A program made the translations under genes and the position numbers. A stretch of 7,138 nt of DNA. Origin: Firmicutes bacterium UBA5499 (GTDB taxonomy: Bacteria; Bacillota; DTU084). Below, one piece after another: positions 1 through 5,892 of the stretch; position 1 is the first letter of the stretch, and each line of letters begins with the position of its first letter. The notes beneath the pieces are model-generated. The model searched no databases. It saw nothing but the letters and a program-made list of their open reading frames with translations, and was not told the DNA's origin. The stretch spans positions 338-7,475 of the forward strand of contig DIPB01000166.1 in assembly GCA_002426275.1 (NCBI GenBank), given 5' to 3'.

Positions 1-18
1 CTGTGAGGCATCTCACAG
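1..18 (-). terminator. Hairpin after the last gene, possible (cut-off) transcription terminator
   Basis: Positions 1-7 (CTGTGAG) and 12-18 (CTCACAG) are perfect inverted copies separated by four bases, so minus-strand RNA would fold into a 7-bp stem with a tetraloop. It lies 12 bases past the stop codon of the aminotransferase, where an operon terminator would be expected. The run of U that would define an intrinsic terminator would lie left of position 1, outside the window, and the stem itself may extend that way, so the call is provisional. It could also be an RNA-stabilising hairpin or half of a longer intergenic repeat. Confidence 0.4.
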
Positions 19-30
19 CGCGGCGTAAGT

Positions 31-1425
31 TCAATCCTTTTTAAAAACCTTTCCCAAAATGCTCTTCCCGCTGGAGAGCGCCAAGGAAAAAAGGCCGCTA
101 TTGTTTTGGAAGACATCCTCCAAAGCCTCAACCACCCGGTCCAGTTCCGGACGGGTCACAATCAAAGGCGGCTCCAGCCTAATCACATTGGGATTATTTA
201 AAGTATAAGCCGTGATAATACGCTGCTTATTCAAAAGTTCCCCCGCGATCAAGGCTCCCATATACTCGCCGGAAAGCTTGTTAAGGAACTTGCCGCCAAG
301 CTTCTCGGCAAGACTGCCCTTCTTCACAGGCTCTTCAAATTCCAGCCCGATCATCAATCCCCGGCCGCGGACGGCGCGGATGATGGGGTATTTCTCTTTC
401 AGCTCCCTGAGGCGGCCTAAGAAATACTCGCCGTTCTCCCTGGCCTTGCGCACCAAGTCTTCTTCCTGGATGATTTCCAGAGACGCGATCCCCGCGGCGG
501 TGGCCATGGCGTTACCGCCGAAGGTGGAAGTGTGCAGAAGACAGGTCTCCACAGAGCCGTAAGCTTTATTCCACAGCTCATCGGTGGTGATATAAGCGCC
601 GATGGGCATCACCCCTCCGCCAAGGGACTTTGCCACGCACATCACGTCGGGTACAACGCCTTCTTTTTCGCAGGCGAAGAGATAACCCGTGCGGCCAAAG
701 CCTGTCTGCACCTCGTCGATGATAAGATAGGTTTTATATTTATGGCAGAGCTCCCGCACCCCTTGGAGGTAACCGTCGCTGGGAATGATGATCCCGCCCT
801 CGCCCTGAATGGGCTCCAGAATCACAGCCGCGGCGTGACCTATCGCCAGGGCCTGCTCCAGACTTTCCAGGTCGTCAAAAGGAACGCTTGAGAAATTGTG
901 CAAGAGAGGCGCAAAAGGCTTCTGATACTTCTCCCTGCCGGTCACGGACAAAGCGCCGAAGCTCTTGCCGTGAAAAGCGCCCTTGCAATAGATTATGGGC
1001 TCTTTGCCGGTGGCGATACGCACCAACTTCAAAGCGCCTTCCACTGCTTCGGCTCCGCTGTTGCAGAAGAAAGTATGCTTCAGATTTCCGGGCGTCAACT
1101 GAGCCAGGTTGTGAGCCAAAACAGCAGGCAAGGGACTGAGGGCAGCCTGCAGGAGATTCGGTTTGCCAAAGGTCTTCTGCATGGCGGCAAAAACCTTGGG
1201 GTGATTATGGCCCAGATTCATGGCGCCATAGGCGCCCAAACAGTCGAGATATTCGTTTCCCTCATCATCCCAAACCTTCGTGCCTTCAGCCCGCACAAAA
1301 TTGCGGGTGAAGTCAATGAGGCCCTGCAACTGCACCAAGGCAGAGTTCAGGTATTCCTTATGATTTTTGATAATGTCCTCCCGCGAGAGGTTAAGGGCAT
1401 CATCCAGACTCATCAGCTGTGCCAA
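31..1425 (-). CDS. Class III PLP-dependent aminotransferase, putrescine aminotransferase-like
   Basis: Probable cytoplasmic enzyme that moves the terminal amino group of putrescine (or a related diamine or ornithine) to 2-oxoglutarate, using pyridoxal phosphate. The 464 residues cover a full class III (ornithine aminotransferase family) fold. Visible landmarks: CNSGAE at 121-126 for the cofactor phosphate, FHGKS at 151-155, EPIQGEGG at 204-211, IIDEVQTGFGRTG at 235-247 with Asp237 and Gln240, the Schiff-base lysine Lys266 in AKSLGGGVMPIGA, and LHTSTFGGN at 297-305. By memory these match E. coli PatA (YgjG) closely, including NVIRLEPP near the C-terminus. The start is TTG at 1423-1425, with AGGGGG eight bases upstream; an ATG four codons in (1411-1413) is possible but has a weaker ribosome site. 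It follows murJ by 12 bases. The last 26 residues form a basic, amphipathic-looking tail absent from YgjG as I recall it. The class is secure; the substrate is inferred. Sugar aminotransferases of EPS loci usually belong to the unrelated DegT/DnrJ group. Confidence 0.9.
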   Translation of the reverse strand: MAQLMSLDDALNLSREDIIKNHKEYLNSALVQLQGLIDFTRNFVRAEGTKVWDDEGNEYLDCLGAYGAMNLGHNHPKVFAAMQKTFGKPNLLQAALSPLPAVLAHNLAQLTPGNLKHTFFCNSGAEAVEGALKLVRIATGKEPIIYCKGAFHGKSFGALSVTGREKYQKPFAPLLHNFSSVPFDDLESLEQALAIGHAAAVILEPIQGEGGIIIPSDGYLQGVRELCHKYKTYLIIDEVQTGFGRTGYLFACEKEGVVPDVMCVAKSLGGGVMPIGAYITTDELWNKAYGSVETCLLHTSTFGGNAMATAAGIASLEIIQEEDLVRKARENGEYFLGRLRELKEKYPIIRAVRGRGLMIGLEFEEPVKKGSLAEKLGGKFLNKLSGEYMGALIAGELLNKQRIITAYTLNNPNVIRLEPPLIVTRPELDRVVEALEDVFQNNSGLFSLALSSGKSILGKVFKKD

Positions 1426-1433
1426 TCCAACTA

Positions 1434-1439
1434 CCCCCT
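1434..1439 (-). promoter_or_regulatory. Shine-Dalgarno site of the aminotransferase, overlapping the murJ stop
   Basis: Minus-strand AGGGGG lies eight bases before the TTG start at 1425 and shares bases with the TAG stop of the upstream murJ-like gene (1438-1440). It is the best ribosome site near either candidate start, so it favours TTG over the ATG at 1411-1413. The overlap suggests that ribosomes finishing murJ help start the aminotransferase. Confidence 0.6.
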
Positions 1440-3033
1440 ATTTTTTTGCCAGCCTTCCTTTTAAGAGAGAGGCGAAAGCTTTGGCTTCTTCAGCGCCAAA
1501 AAGCATTAATCCCAAGCCATAAATTATTATACCACAGAGGATGCTCCCTGCCACTGCCAAAAGCAAGCCTTGCGGGATTAAGAACCGATAAATCAGCGGC
1601 ACGGATAAGGCCAGAAGCAGGCTCGCCAGGCAGATCCTGACGAAGCTGGAAAGCAGCTTGCGTCCTCCGATGGGACCAACTTTCCGCCGCAGAAGCGCAA
1701 ACATGATGCAGACCCACAGCACTTCGCCCAAAGATGAGGCTAAAGCCAAGCCGCCGTGGGCCAGCGGTTTGATCAATAGAAAATTAAAAACAATATCCGC
1801 AACCATCGAAAGCGCGCCCACCTTCAGCGGCGTCCAGGTATCCTGAAAGGCCCAGAAAGCTTTGGCGATTATCGAATGAAAGGCCATGGGCAAAAGGCCC
1901 ACAGCGTAAAACAGCAGCGCCTGGTTGGTGAGAATCGTGGCCTGGCGATCAAAGGCGCCGCGCTCAAAGAGCAGCCGCACGATGGGCTCGCCCAGGACCA
2001 TGAGCCCGATGGTGGCGGGAACCATGATCAGAGAAACAAGGCGCAGACCGTCGGAGAGCTCCGCTTTGAATCGCTCGTCACGCCCCTGGGCGAAGCTCAG
2101 GGAGAGCGCAGGATAGATGGCAGTGCCAATAGCGCCCACGAAAATGCCAAGCGGCAAGCCTTTTACTTTGTTGCCGTAATTGAGGGCCGCGATGCTGCCG
2201 GCAGGCAGGCCGGAAGCCATGATCCGATCGATGATGGAGGCAATCTGACCCACGGCGCCGCCCAGCAAAATGGGCACCAGGAGCTTGCCAACCTGCCGCA
2301 CAGCAGGGCTGAACTCCAAGCTAAACCTGAAATGAGCCTGGGAGACTTTTTCCCTGCCAGAGCCCACATTATCTCCCACAGGCAGGCCGCGCCTTCTGCG
2401 GGAGGCCAAAGACCAGACGGCCGGAAGCTGAAAGAGCCACTGGCTGATGCCTGCCAGAACGGTTCCTAAGGCCAGACCCGCGATGCCCAGCTTGCGGGAA
2501 AAAAAGACGGTAAAGGCGATAATGATCAGATTAAACGGAACCCCAACCAAAGAGGAGACCGTAAACTTCTGATAAGACTGGAGAATGGCGGTGGCCAGCC
2601 CCGCGAGGGTGATGAACACCACCATGGGCATCATGATCCGAGTTAAATAAACCGCCAGATCCAAGGCTCCTTTGGAGAAACCGGGCGCCAAAAGCGGCAC
2701 CAGGTCGGGAGCCAAGAGCCAGCCCACAATCGCCCCGGCAGTCAAGAGAATGATAATTAAATTGGTGAGGGTATTGCACATCCGCCAGGCTTCGTCTTCC
2801 CGCTTAGTGCTTGCCAGCTGCGTGAAGACCGGAATCATCGTGCCGGGCAGCGCTCCGCCCAGCAGTGAGAGAATGGCGCCTGGAATGATGAAGGCCACGA
2901 GATAGGCGTCCGTCTGCGCTGTGGCGCCAAAATACTTGGCGATCACAGTCTCCCTGGCAAAACCCAAAAGACTGCTGGCTATTGTGGCCGCACTGATTAC
3001 TGCCGTGGCCTTGACCAGCGAATGTCTACCCAA
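1438..3033 (-). CDS. murJ: MurJ/MviN-family lipid-linked saccharide flippase
   Basis: Integral inner-membrane protein of the MOP flippase superfamily. Family members flip lipid II (the peptidoglycan precursor) to the outer face; in an EPS operon the cargo may instead be the lipid-linked EPS repeat unit. Its 531 residues fit the family (about 510-530) and hold roughly 13-14 hydrophobic segments. Landmarks: LLGFARETVIAKYFGA at 22-37, TDAYLVAF at 41-48, ASGLPAGSIAALNYGNK at 273-289, LPLGIF at 293-298, LFERGAFD at 355-362 and FQDTWTPLK at 396-404. By manual alignment to E. coli MurJ, Arg24 and Asp39 are kept (Arg27, Asp42), but Arg18, Arg52 and Arg270 become Ser21, Leu55 and Lys289. A loop at about 211-235, rich in Arg and Gly, looks longer than usual. 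The start is TTG at 3031-3033, eight bases inside the phosphatase gene; AAGGAAG about 12 bases upstream is a rather distant ribosome site. The N-terminus aligns with the family there. Family is certain; lipid II versus EPS substrate is not. Confidence 0.9.
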   Translation of the reverse strand: MGRHSLVKATAVISAATIASSLLGFARETVIAKYFGATAQTDAYLVAFIIPGAILSLLGGALPGTMIPVFTQLASTKREDEAWRMCNTLTNLIIILLTAGAIVGWLLAPDLVPLLAPGFSKGALDLAVYLTRIMMPMVVFITLAGLATAILQSYQKFTVSSLVGVPFNLIIIAFTVFFSRKLGIAGLALGTVLAGISQWLFQLPAVWSLASRRRRGLPVGDNVGSGREKVSQAHFRFSLEFSPAVRQVGKLLVPILLGGAVGQIASIIDRIMASGLPAGSIAALNYGNKVKGLPLGIFVGAIGTAIYPALSLSFAQGRDERFKAELSDGLRLVSLIMVPATIGLMVLGEPIVRLLFERGAFDRQATILTNQALLFYAVGLLPMAFHSIIAKAFWAFQDTWTPLKVGALSMVADIVFNFLLIKPLAHGGLALASSLGEVLWVCIMFALLRRKVGPIGGRKLLSSFVRICLASLLLALSVPLIYRFLIPQGLLLAVAGSILCGIIIYGLGLMLFGAEEAKAFASLLKGRLAKK

Positions 3034-3766
3034 AGGACGTCTTCACTTCCTTCCCAGCCAAAACCCGCGCCGGAACTTCGCCTATCCAGTCCGCGCGTTC
3101 CTTTCCCACCAGCTGCGTCAAAACTTTGCGGGCGGAGCTGAGAACCGGAGGCCGGTGGTCGCTTGAATGGGCATCGCTCCCCACTATTTGAATATACCCC
3201 TTCCGGCACCAATTTTCAAGAGCGCGTTGCGCTTTCCTGCCGCTGACGCCCAGAAAGCTGGAGGCAGTGGCCTGAGCCAAGAGCCCGCGCTCCACAAGGG
3301 ACTCCAGGATCTCCGGTTCTCGCTGCAGCGCCGAATTTCGCTCCGGGTGAGCCACAATCGGACAAATCCCCTGGGCCTGAAGCCGGAAAAACGTCTCCTC
3401 AGCGTAGAGGGGAAACTGGGAAGAAGGAAGCTCCACCAACATATACTTTCTCAATCCCTCTATAGTGACAGCCGAAAATTGGGCGGCAAGCTCAGGCAGC
3501 TCCGGAGACAAGGCCGCTTCAAAGCCCAGTTTCACCGTGAGAGGAAGCTGTTCTTTTTTCAGCAGCCTGTTCAGCTGGTCGGCAGCTGCCGCCGCCTGAT
3601 TTATATATGACTCCACCAGGCGCGGCCGTATCTCCAGAAGATGGGGAGTGGCGACGATAGTCGTAATCCCATCATTCGCGGCCAACTTTGCCATCCGGAG
3701 CGACTCCTCAAACTCAGCCGGACCGTCGTCCAGACCGGGGAGAATGTGACAGTGCAGATCGATCAT
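3026..3766 (-). CDS. PHP-family protein-tyrosine phosphatase, CpsB/CapC/YwqE type
   Basis: Metal-dependent cytoplasmic phosphatase expected to remove phosphate from the tyrosine tail of the neighbouring BY-kinase, resetting the polymerisation cycle. The 246 residues match the usual length (about 243-254). The metal-binding pattern of the PHP (polymerase and histidinol phosphatase) fold is complete: His5 and His7 in DLHCHILPGLDDG, Asp13/Asp14, His42 in ATPH, Glu83 in GFEA, Glu112 in LVELP, His140 in AHPERN, and Asp198 and His200 in GSDAHS. Arg143 in that HPER motif is the expected catalytic arginine. Position 144 is Asn where I recall Tyr being common (HPERY). The ATG start shares the ATGA overlap with the kinase stop, and the 3' end overlaps the murJ start by eight bases, so translation of all three genes is probably coupled. 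It is a different fold from the low-molecular-weight Wzb phosphatases of proteobacteria. Confidence 0.93.
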   Translation of the reverse strand: MIDLHCHILPGLDDGPAEFEESLRMAKLAANDGITTIVATPHLLEIRPRLVESYINQAAAAADQLNRLLKKEQLPLTVKLGFEAALSPELPELAAQFSAVTIEGLRKYMLVELPSSQFPLYAEETFFRLQAQGICPIVAHPERNSALQREPEILESLVERGLLAQATASSFLGVSGRKAQRALENWCRKGYIQIVGSDAHSSDHRPPVLSSARKVLTQLVGKERADWIGEVPARVLAGKEVKTSFG

Positions 3767-4452
3767 TGCTCCCCATCCTGACCGTAATAGTAATAATAGT
3801 AGTAACTGGGCTGGTTAAGCTGGAAGTTGTTCAGCACAGACCCCACCACCCGGGCGTTGGCTTTTTTCAGCGCGGAAAGGGCCGCTTTAGCCGCATCTCG
3901 CTTCGTGCCCAAAGCGGCGACCACAAGCAGCGTCCCTTCCACCTTGGGAGCCAACAGCAGCGCATCGCTCACCGCCAAAACCGGCGGCGTATCGATGAGC
4001 ACCAGCTCATAGCCGGCTTTCACCTCGCTGAAAACTTTGTCCATCTGAGCGCTGCCCAAAAGTTCCGCCGGATTGGGCGGCAGGGGGCCTGAAGCCAGAA
4101 GGGACAGGCCTTCGATCTTAGTGCTTTGCACGCTGTCGGAGACGGTTCTCTGTCCCAGAAGAACGTTGGTGAGGCCGAAGCTGCCGCTGACCTTGAAAAA
4201 TTTATGCTGGCTGGGGCGGCGCAGATCCGCGTCGATGAGCAGCACATTGATCCCGCTCATAGCGTAAGCCACAGCCAGATTGGCGATCACAGAACTCTTG
4301 CCTTCTGTGGGAGCGGAGCTTGTAACCAAAAGCGACTGGAGAGGCTTTTCCACGCCCACAAAGCGAATGTTTGCCCTGAGGGTGCGGAAAGCTTCCACCA
4401 CCGGCGAGCGATGATCCAGATCGGTCAGCAAAAAGCGTTTCGTCTCTTCCAT
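3763..4452 (-). CDS. BY-kinase (tyrosine-protein kinase), CpsD/CapB/YwqD type
   Basis: Cytoplasmic ATP-dependent kinase that phosphorylates itself on C-terminal tyrosines and controls EPS polymerisation through the Wzz-like membrane partner. Its 229 residues match stand-alone Firmicutes kinases, with no membrane segment. Visible motifs: the EAFRTLRAN helix at 20-28, used for oligomerisation in this family; Walker A SSAPTEGKSS at 45-54 with Lys52; Walker A' LLIDADLRRP at 71-80 with Asp74 and Asp76; Walker B YELVLIDTPP at 148-157 with Asp154. Residues 217-223 are seven consecutive tyrosines, followed by only six residues (GQDGEQ). The seven codons mix TAC and TAT, so this is not a simple codon repeat. 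The ATG shares one base with the TAA stop of the Wzz gene (TAATG), with AGGGA a few bases upstream. Its own stop overlaps the phosphatase start by four bases. The order Wzz, kinase, PHP phosphatase matches Bacillus ywqC-ywqD-ywqE. Family assignment is very secure. Confidence 0.95.
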   Translation of the reverse strand: MEETKRFLLTDLDHRSPVVEAFRTLRANIRFVGVEKPLQSLLVTSSAPTEGKSSVIANLAVAYAMSGINVLLIDADLRRPSQHKFFKVSGSFGLTNVLLGQRTVSDSVQSTKIEGLSLLASGPLPPNPAELLGSAQMDKVFSEVKAGYELVLIDTPPVLAVSDALLLAPKVEGTLLVVAALGTKRDAAKAALSALKKANARVVGSVLNNFQLNQPSYYYYYYYGQDGEQ

Positions 4453-5885
4453 TATTGTCCCTGCCTTACGGAGTGATGCGACTTATATTTGCGGCGGCGT
4501 TTGCCCTTCAGCTCTGGAGTGAGCATGGGAATAGTTCCCAAAACAGGCAGTCCAAGCTCTGTTTCCAGCTCCTGAGGCGTTTTAATGGTATCGTCCAGAT
4601 ATTCCAGAAGCAGGGCCAAAGCAACACCAACCGCCAAGGCCAACAGGACGGAGACGGCTAAATTCATCAGCTTCCTCGGCCGGATGGGAATTGTGGGGAT
4701 AACCGCGGGATCCACCACGTGGACATCGCCGGTCTGCATGGCCTCGGTGATCTTCATCTCCTCTCCCCGCTGGGAAAGCATCAGGAAGATCTCTTCCCGC
4801 ACTTTCACGTCACGGGCCAGGCGGGTGAGTTCCAGTTCCTTTTGGGGCAAGGCGGACAACTCTTCTTCCGTGGACGCCTCAAGGGCGGAGATGGCGTCGG
4901 CTTTCGCTTCCATGGCCAAACTTTGGGCCCGAAGGCCAATGAGATTCTGCTCTACGCCCTGAAAAGTTGGGTTGACGCTCCTGGTTTGACTGTTTACCAC
5001 CTCTGCCACTTGTCTTGCCAGTTCGGCTTTGGCCTGTTTCAGTTCCGCCTCAAGGCCGATTACAGTGGGATGCTGCTCCGTGTATTTCTCTCTGCCGCCG
5101 GCCAGCTCCACTTCTAGTTCCCCGATTTTGCCCTGATACTGAGCGATGAGCGGATTCCGGCCCAAGGTGGTGGCGGAGAGAATCTCCCTCTGCTCTTGGC
5201 TGAGGGACCCTGAGAGGCTGGAGATCTGCTGCTCCGCCTCTAGGCTTGCCAAGCGCGCTTCTTCTAAGGACGCTTTGATGCGCGAGCTCCGCTCGATGGC
5301 CTGCGCGATCTCTCCTTGCGGCTCCAGAATCTTGTGGCTCTCTTTATACGCTTTCAGCTTTTCTTCACTGCGCGCCAGATCCGCTTTCACCACTTTCAGC
5401 TGTTTTTCGATGAAAGTGCGGGCTGAGTGGGCTTGCTGCATGCTGATCTCCGCCAGCCGCTCCGAGAAAGCCGCGACCAAATTATTGGCCATCCTGGCGT
5501 CCCACTTTGGATCGCTGCCTTCCACGCTGATGGAGATCAGATCGGAGCCAGACTCGGTCTTGATATTCACGCCTTCTTTCAAAAGCGCCGCTTGTTTTCT
5601 GCTGCCGCCTGCGGCTTTCATGAGCACGGTGTTGCTTTTCAGCACTTGGGTGAAATTGGCCAAATCACGATCCGGCGTATTGCCGGGCAGAATCTCGGAG
5701 AGAACCAGCTGCTGAGATTTATCGCCTTGAATTAAAACCCTAGTTTGAGCTTGATAGACAGGAGGCGTCACCTCATTGGCAACCCAGGCGCCAAGCAGAG
5801 CGAAAGCGAGCAAAATCAGAATCAGCCAACGCTGCCTGTAGATGATCCGCAGAATATCTCTTAAATCCAATTCCTTTTCTTCCAT
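4452..5885 (-). CDS. Wzz-family polysaccharide co-polymerase / chain-length protein
   Basis: Inner-membrane protein expected to set polymer length and activate the BY-kinase. The 477 residues show the classic layout: a short cytoplasmic start with the Wzz motif LDLRDILRIIYRQRW at 6-20, membrane segment 1 at about 20-36, and a long external part. Residues about 150-370 are rich in Glu, Lys, Ala and Leu with coiled-coil character. A GNVR-like region with PQKELELTRLARD at 347-359 precedes the proline-rich PTIPIRPRK at about 397-405. Membrane segment 2 is at about 407-427. The cytoplasmic tail (429-477) includes LGLPVLGTIP and a very basic cluster KGKRRRKYK. Firmicutes CpsC/YwqC partners are about 230-250 residues, so this ectodomain is about twice that and more like the outer part of proteobacterial Wzc, but with the kinase as a separate gene. 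ATG start seven bases after the upstream stop, with AGGG five bases before it overlapping that stop. Confidence 0.93.
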   Translation of the reverse strand: MEEKELDLRDILRIIYRQRWLILILLAFALLGAWVANEVTPPVYQAQTRVLIQGDKSQQLVLSEILPGNTPDRDLANFTQVLKSNTVLMKAAGGSRKQAALLKEGVNIKTESGSDLISISVEGSDPKWDARMANNLVAAFSERLAEISMQQAHSARTFIEKQLKVVKADLARSEEKLKAYKESHKILEPQGEIAQAIERSSRIKASLEEARLASLEAEQQISSLSGSLSQEQREILSATTLGRNPLIAQYQGKIGELEVELAGGREKYTEQHPTVIGLEAELKQAKAELARQVAEVVNSQTRSVNPTFQGVEQNLIGLRAQSLAMEAKADAISALEASTEEELSALPQKELELTRLARDVKVREEIFLMLSQRGEEMKITEAMQTGDVHVVDPAVIPTIPIRPRKLMNLAVSVLLALAVGVALALLLEYLDDTIKTPQELETELGLPVLGTIPMLTPELKGKRRRKYKSHHSVRQGQ

Positions 5886-5892
5886 CTCTACC

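Noticed and set aside
1441..1447. Run of seven T on the plus strand (seven A in murJ RNA) as a possible slippage or terminator signal
   Set aside because: It encodes the terminal Lys-Lys of murJ; on the transcribed strand it is an A run rather than a U run, and no hairpin precedes it.
898..1464. 188-residue plus-strand open frame opposite the aminotransferase
   Set aside because: It lies antisense to a gene with complete catalytic motifs, has no recognisable domain, and its length is explained by the codon bias of the real gene.
1876..2469. 197-residue plus-strand open frame opposite murJ
   Set aside because: Low-complexity, polar, His/Gln/Gly-rich translation typical of the complement of a membrane-protein gene; no motif and no operon partner on that strand.
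3784..3804. TA-rich run suggesting a microsatellite or phase-variable tract
   Set aside because: It encodes the tyrosine tail with a mixed order of TAC and TAT codons, so there is no exact repeat unit prone to slippage.
5146..5715. 189-residue plus-strand open frame opposite the Wzz gene
   Set aside because: Ser/Arg/Ala-rich shadow of the coiled-coil coding region; no family resemblance and no independent context.
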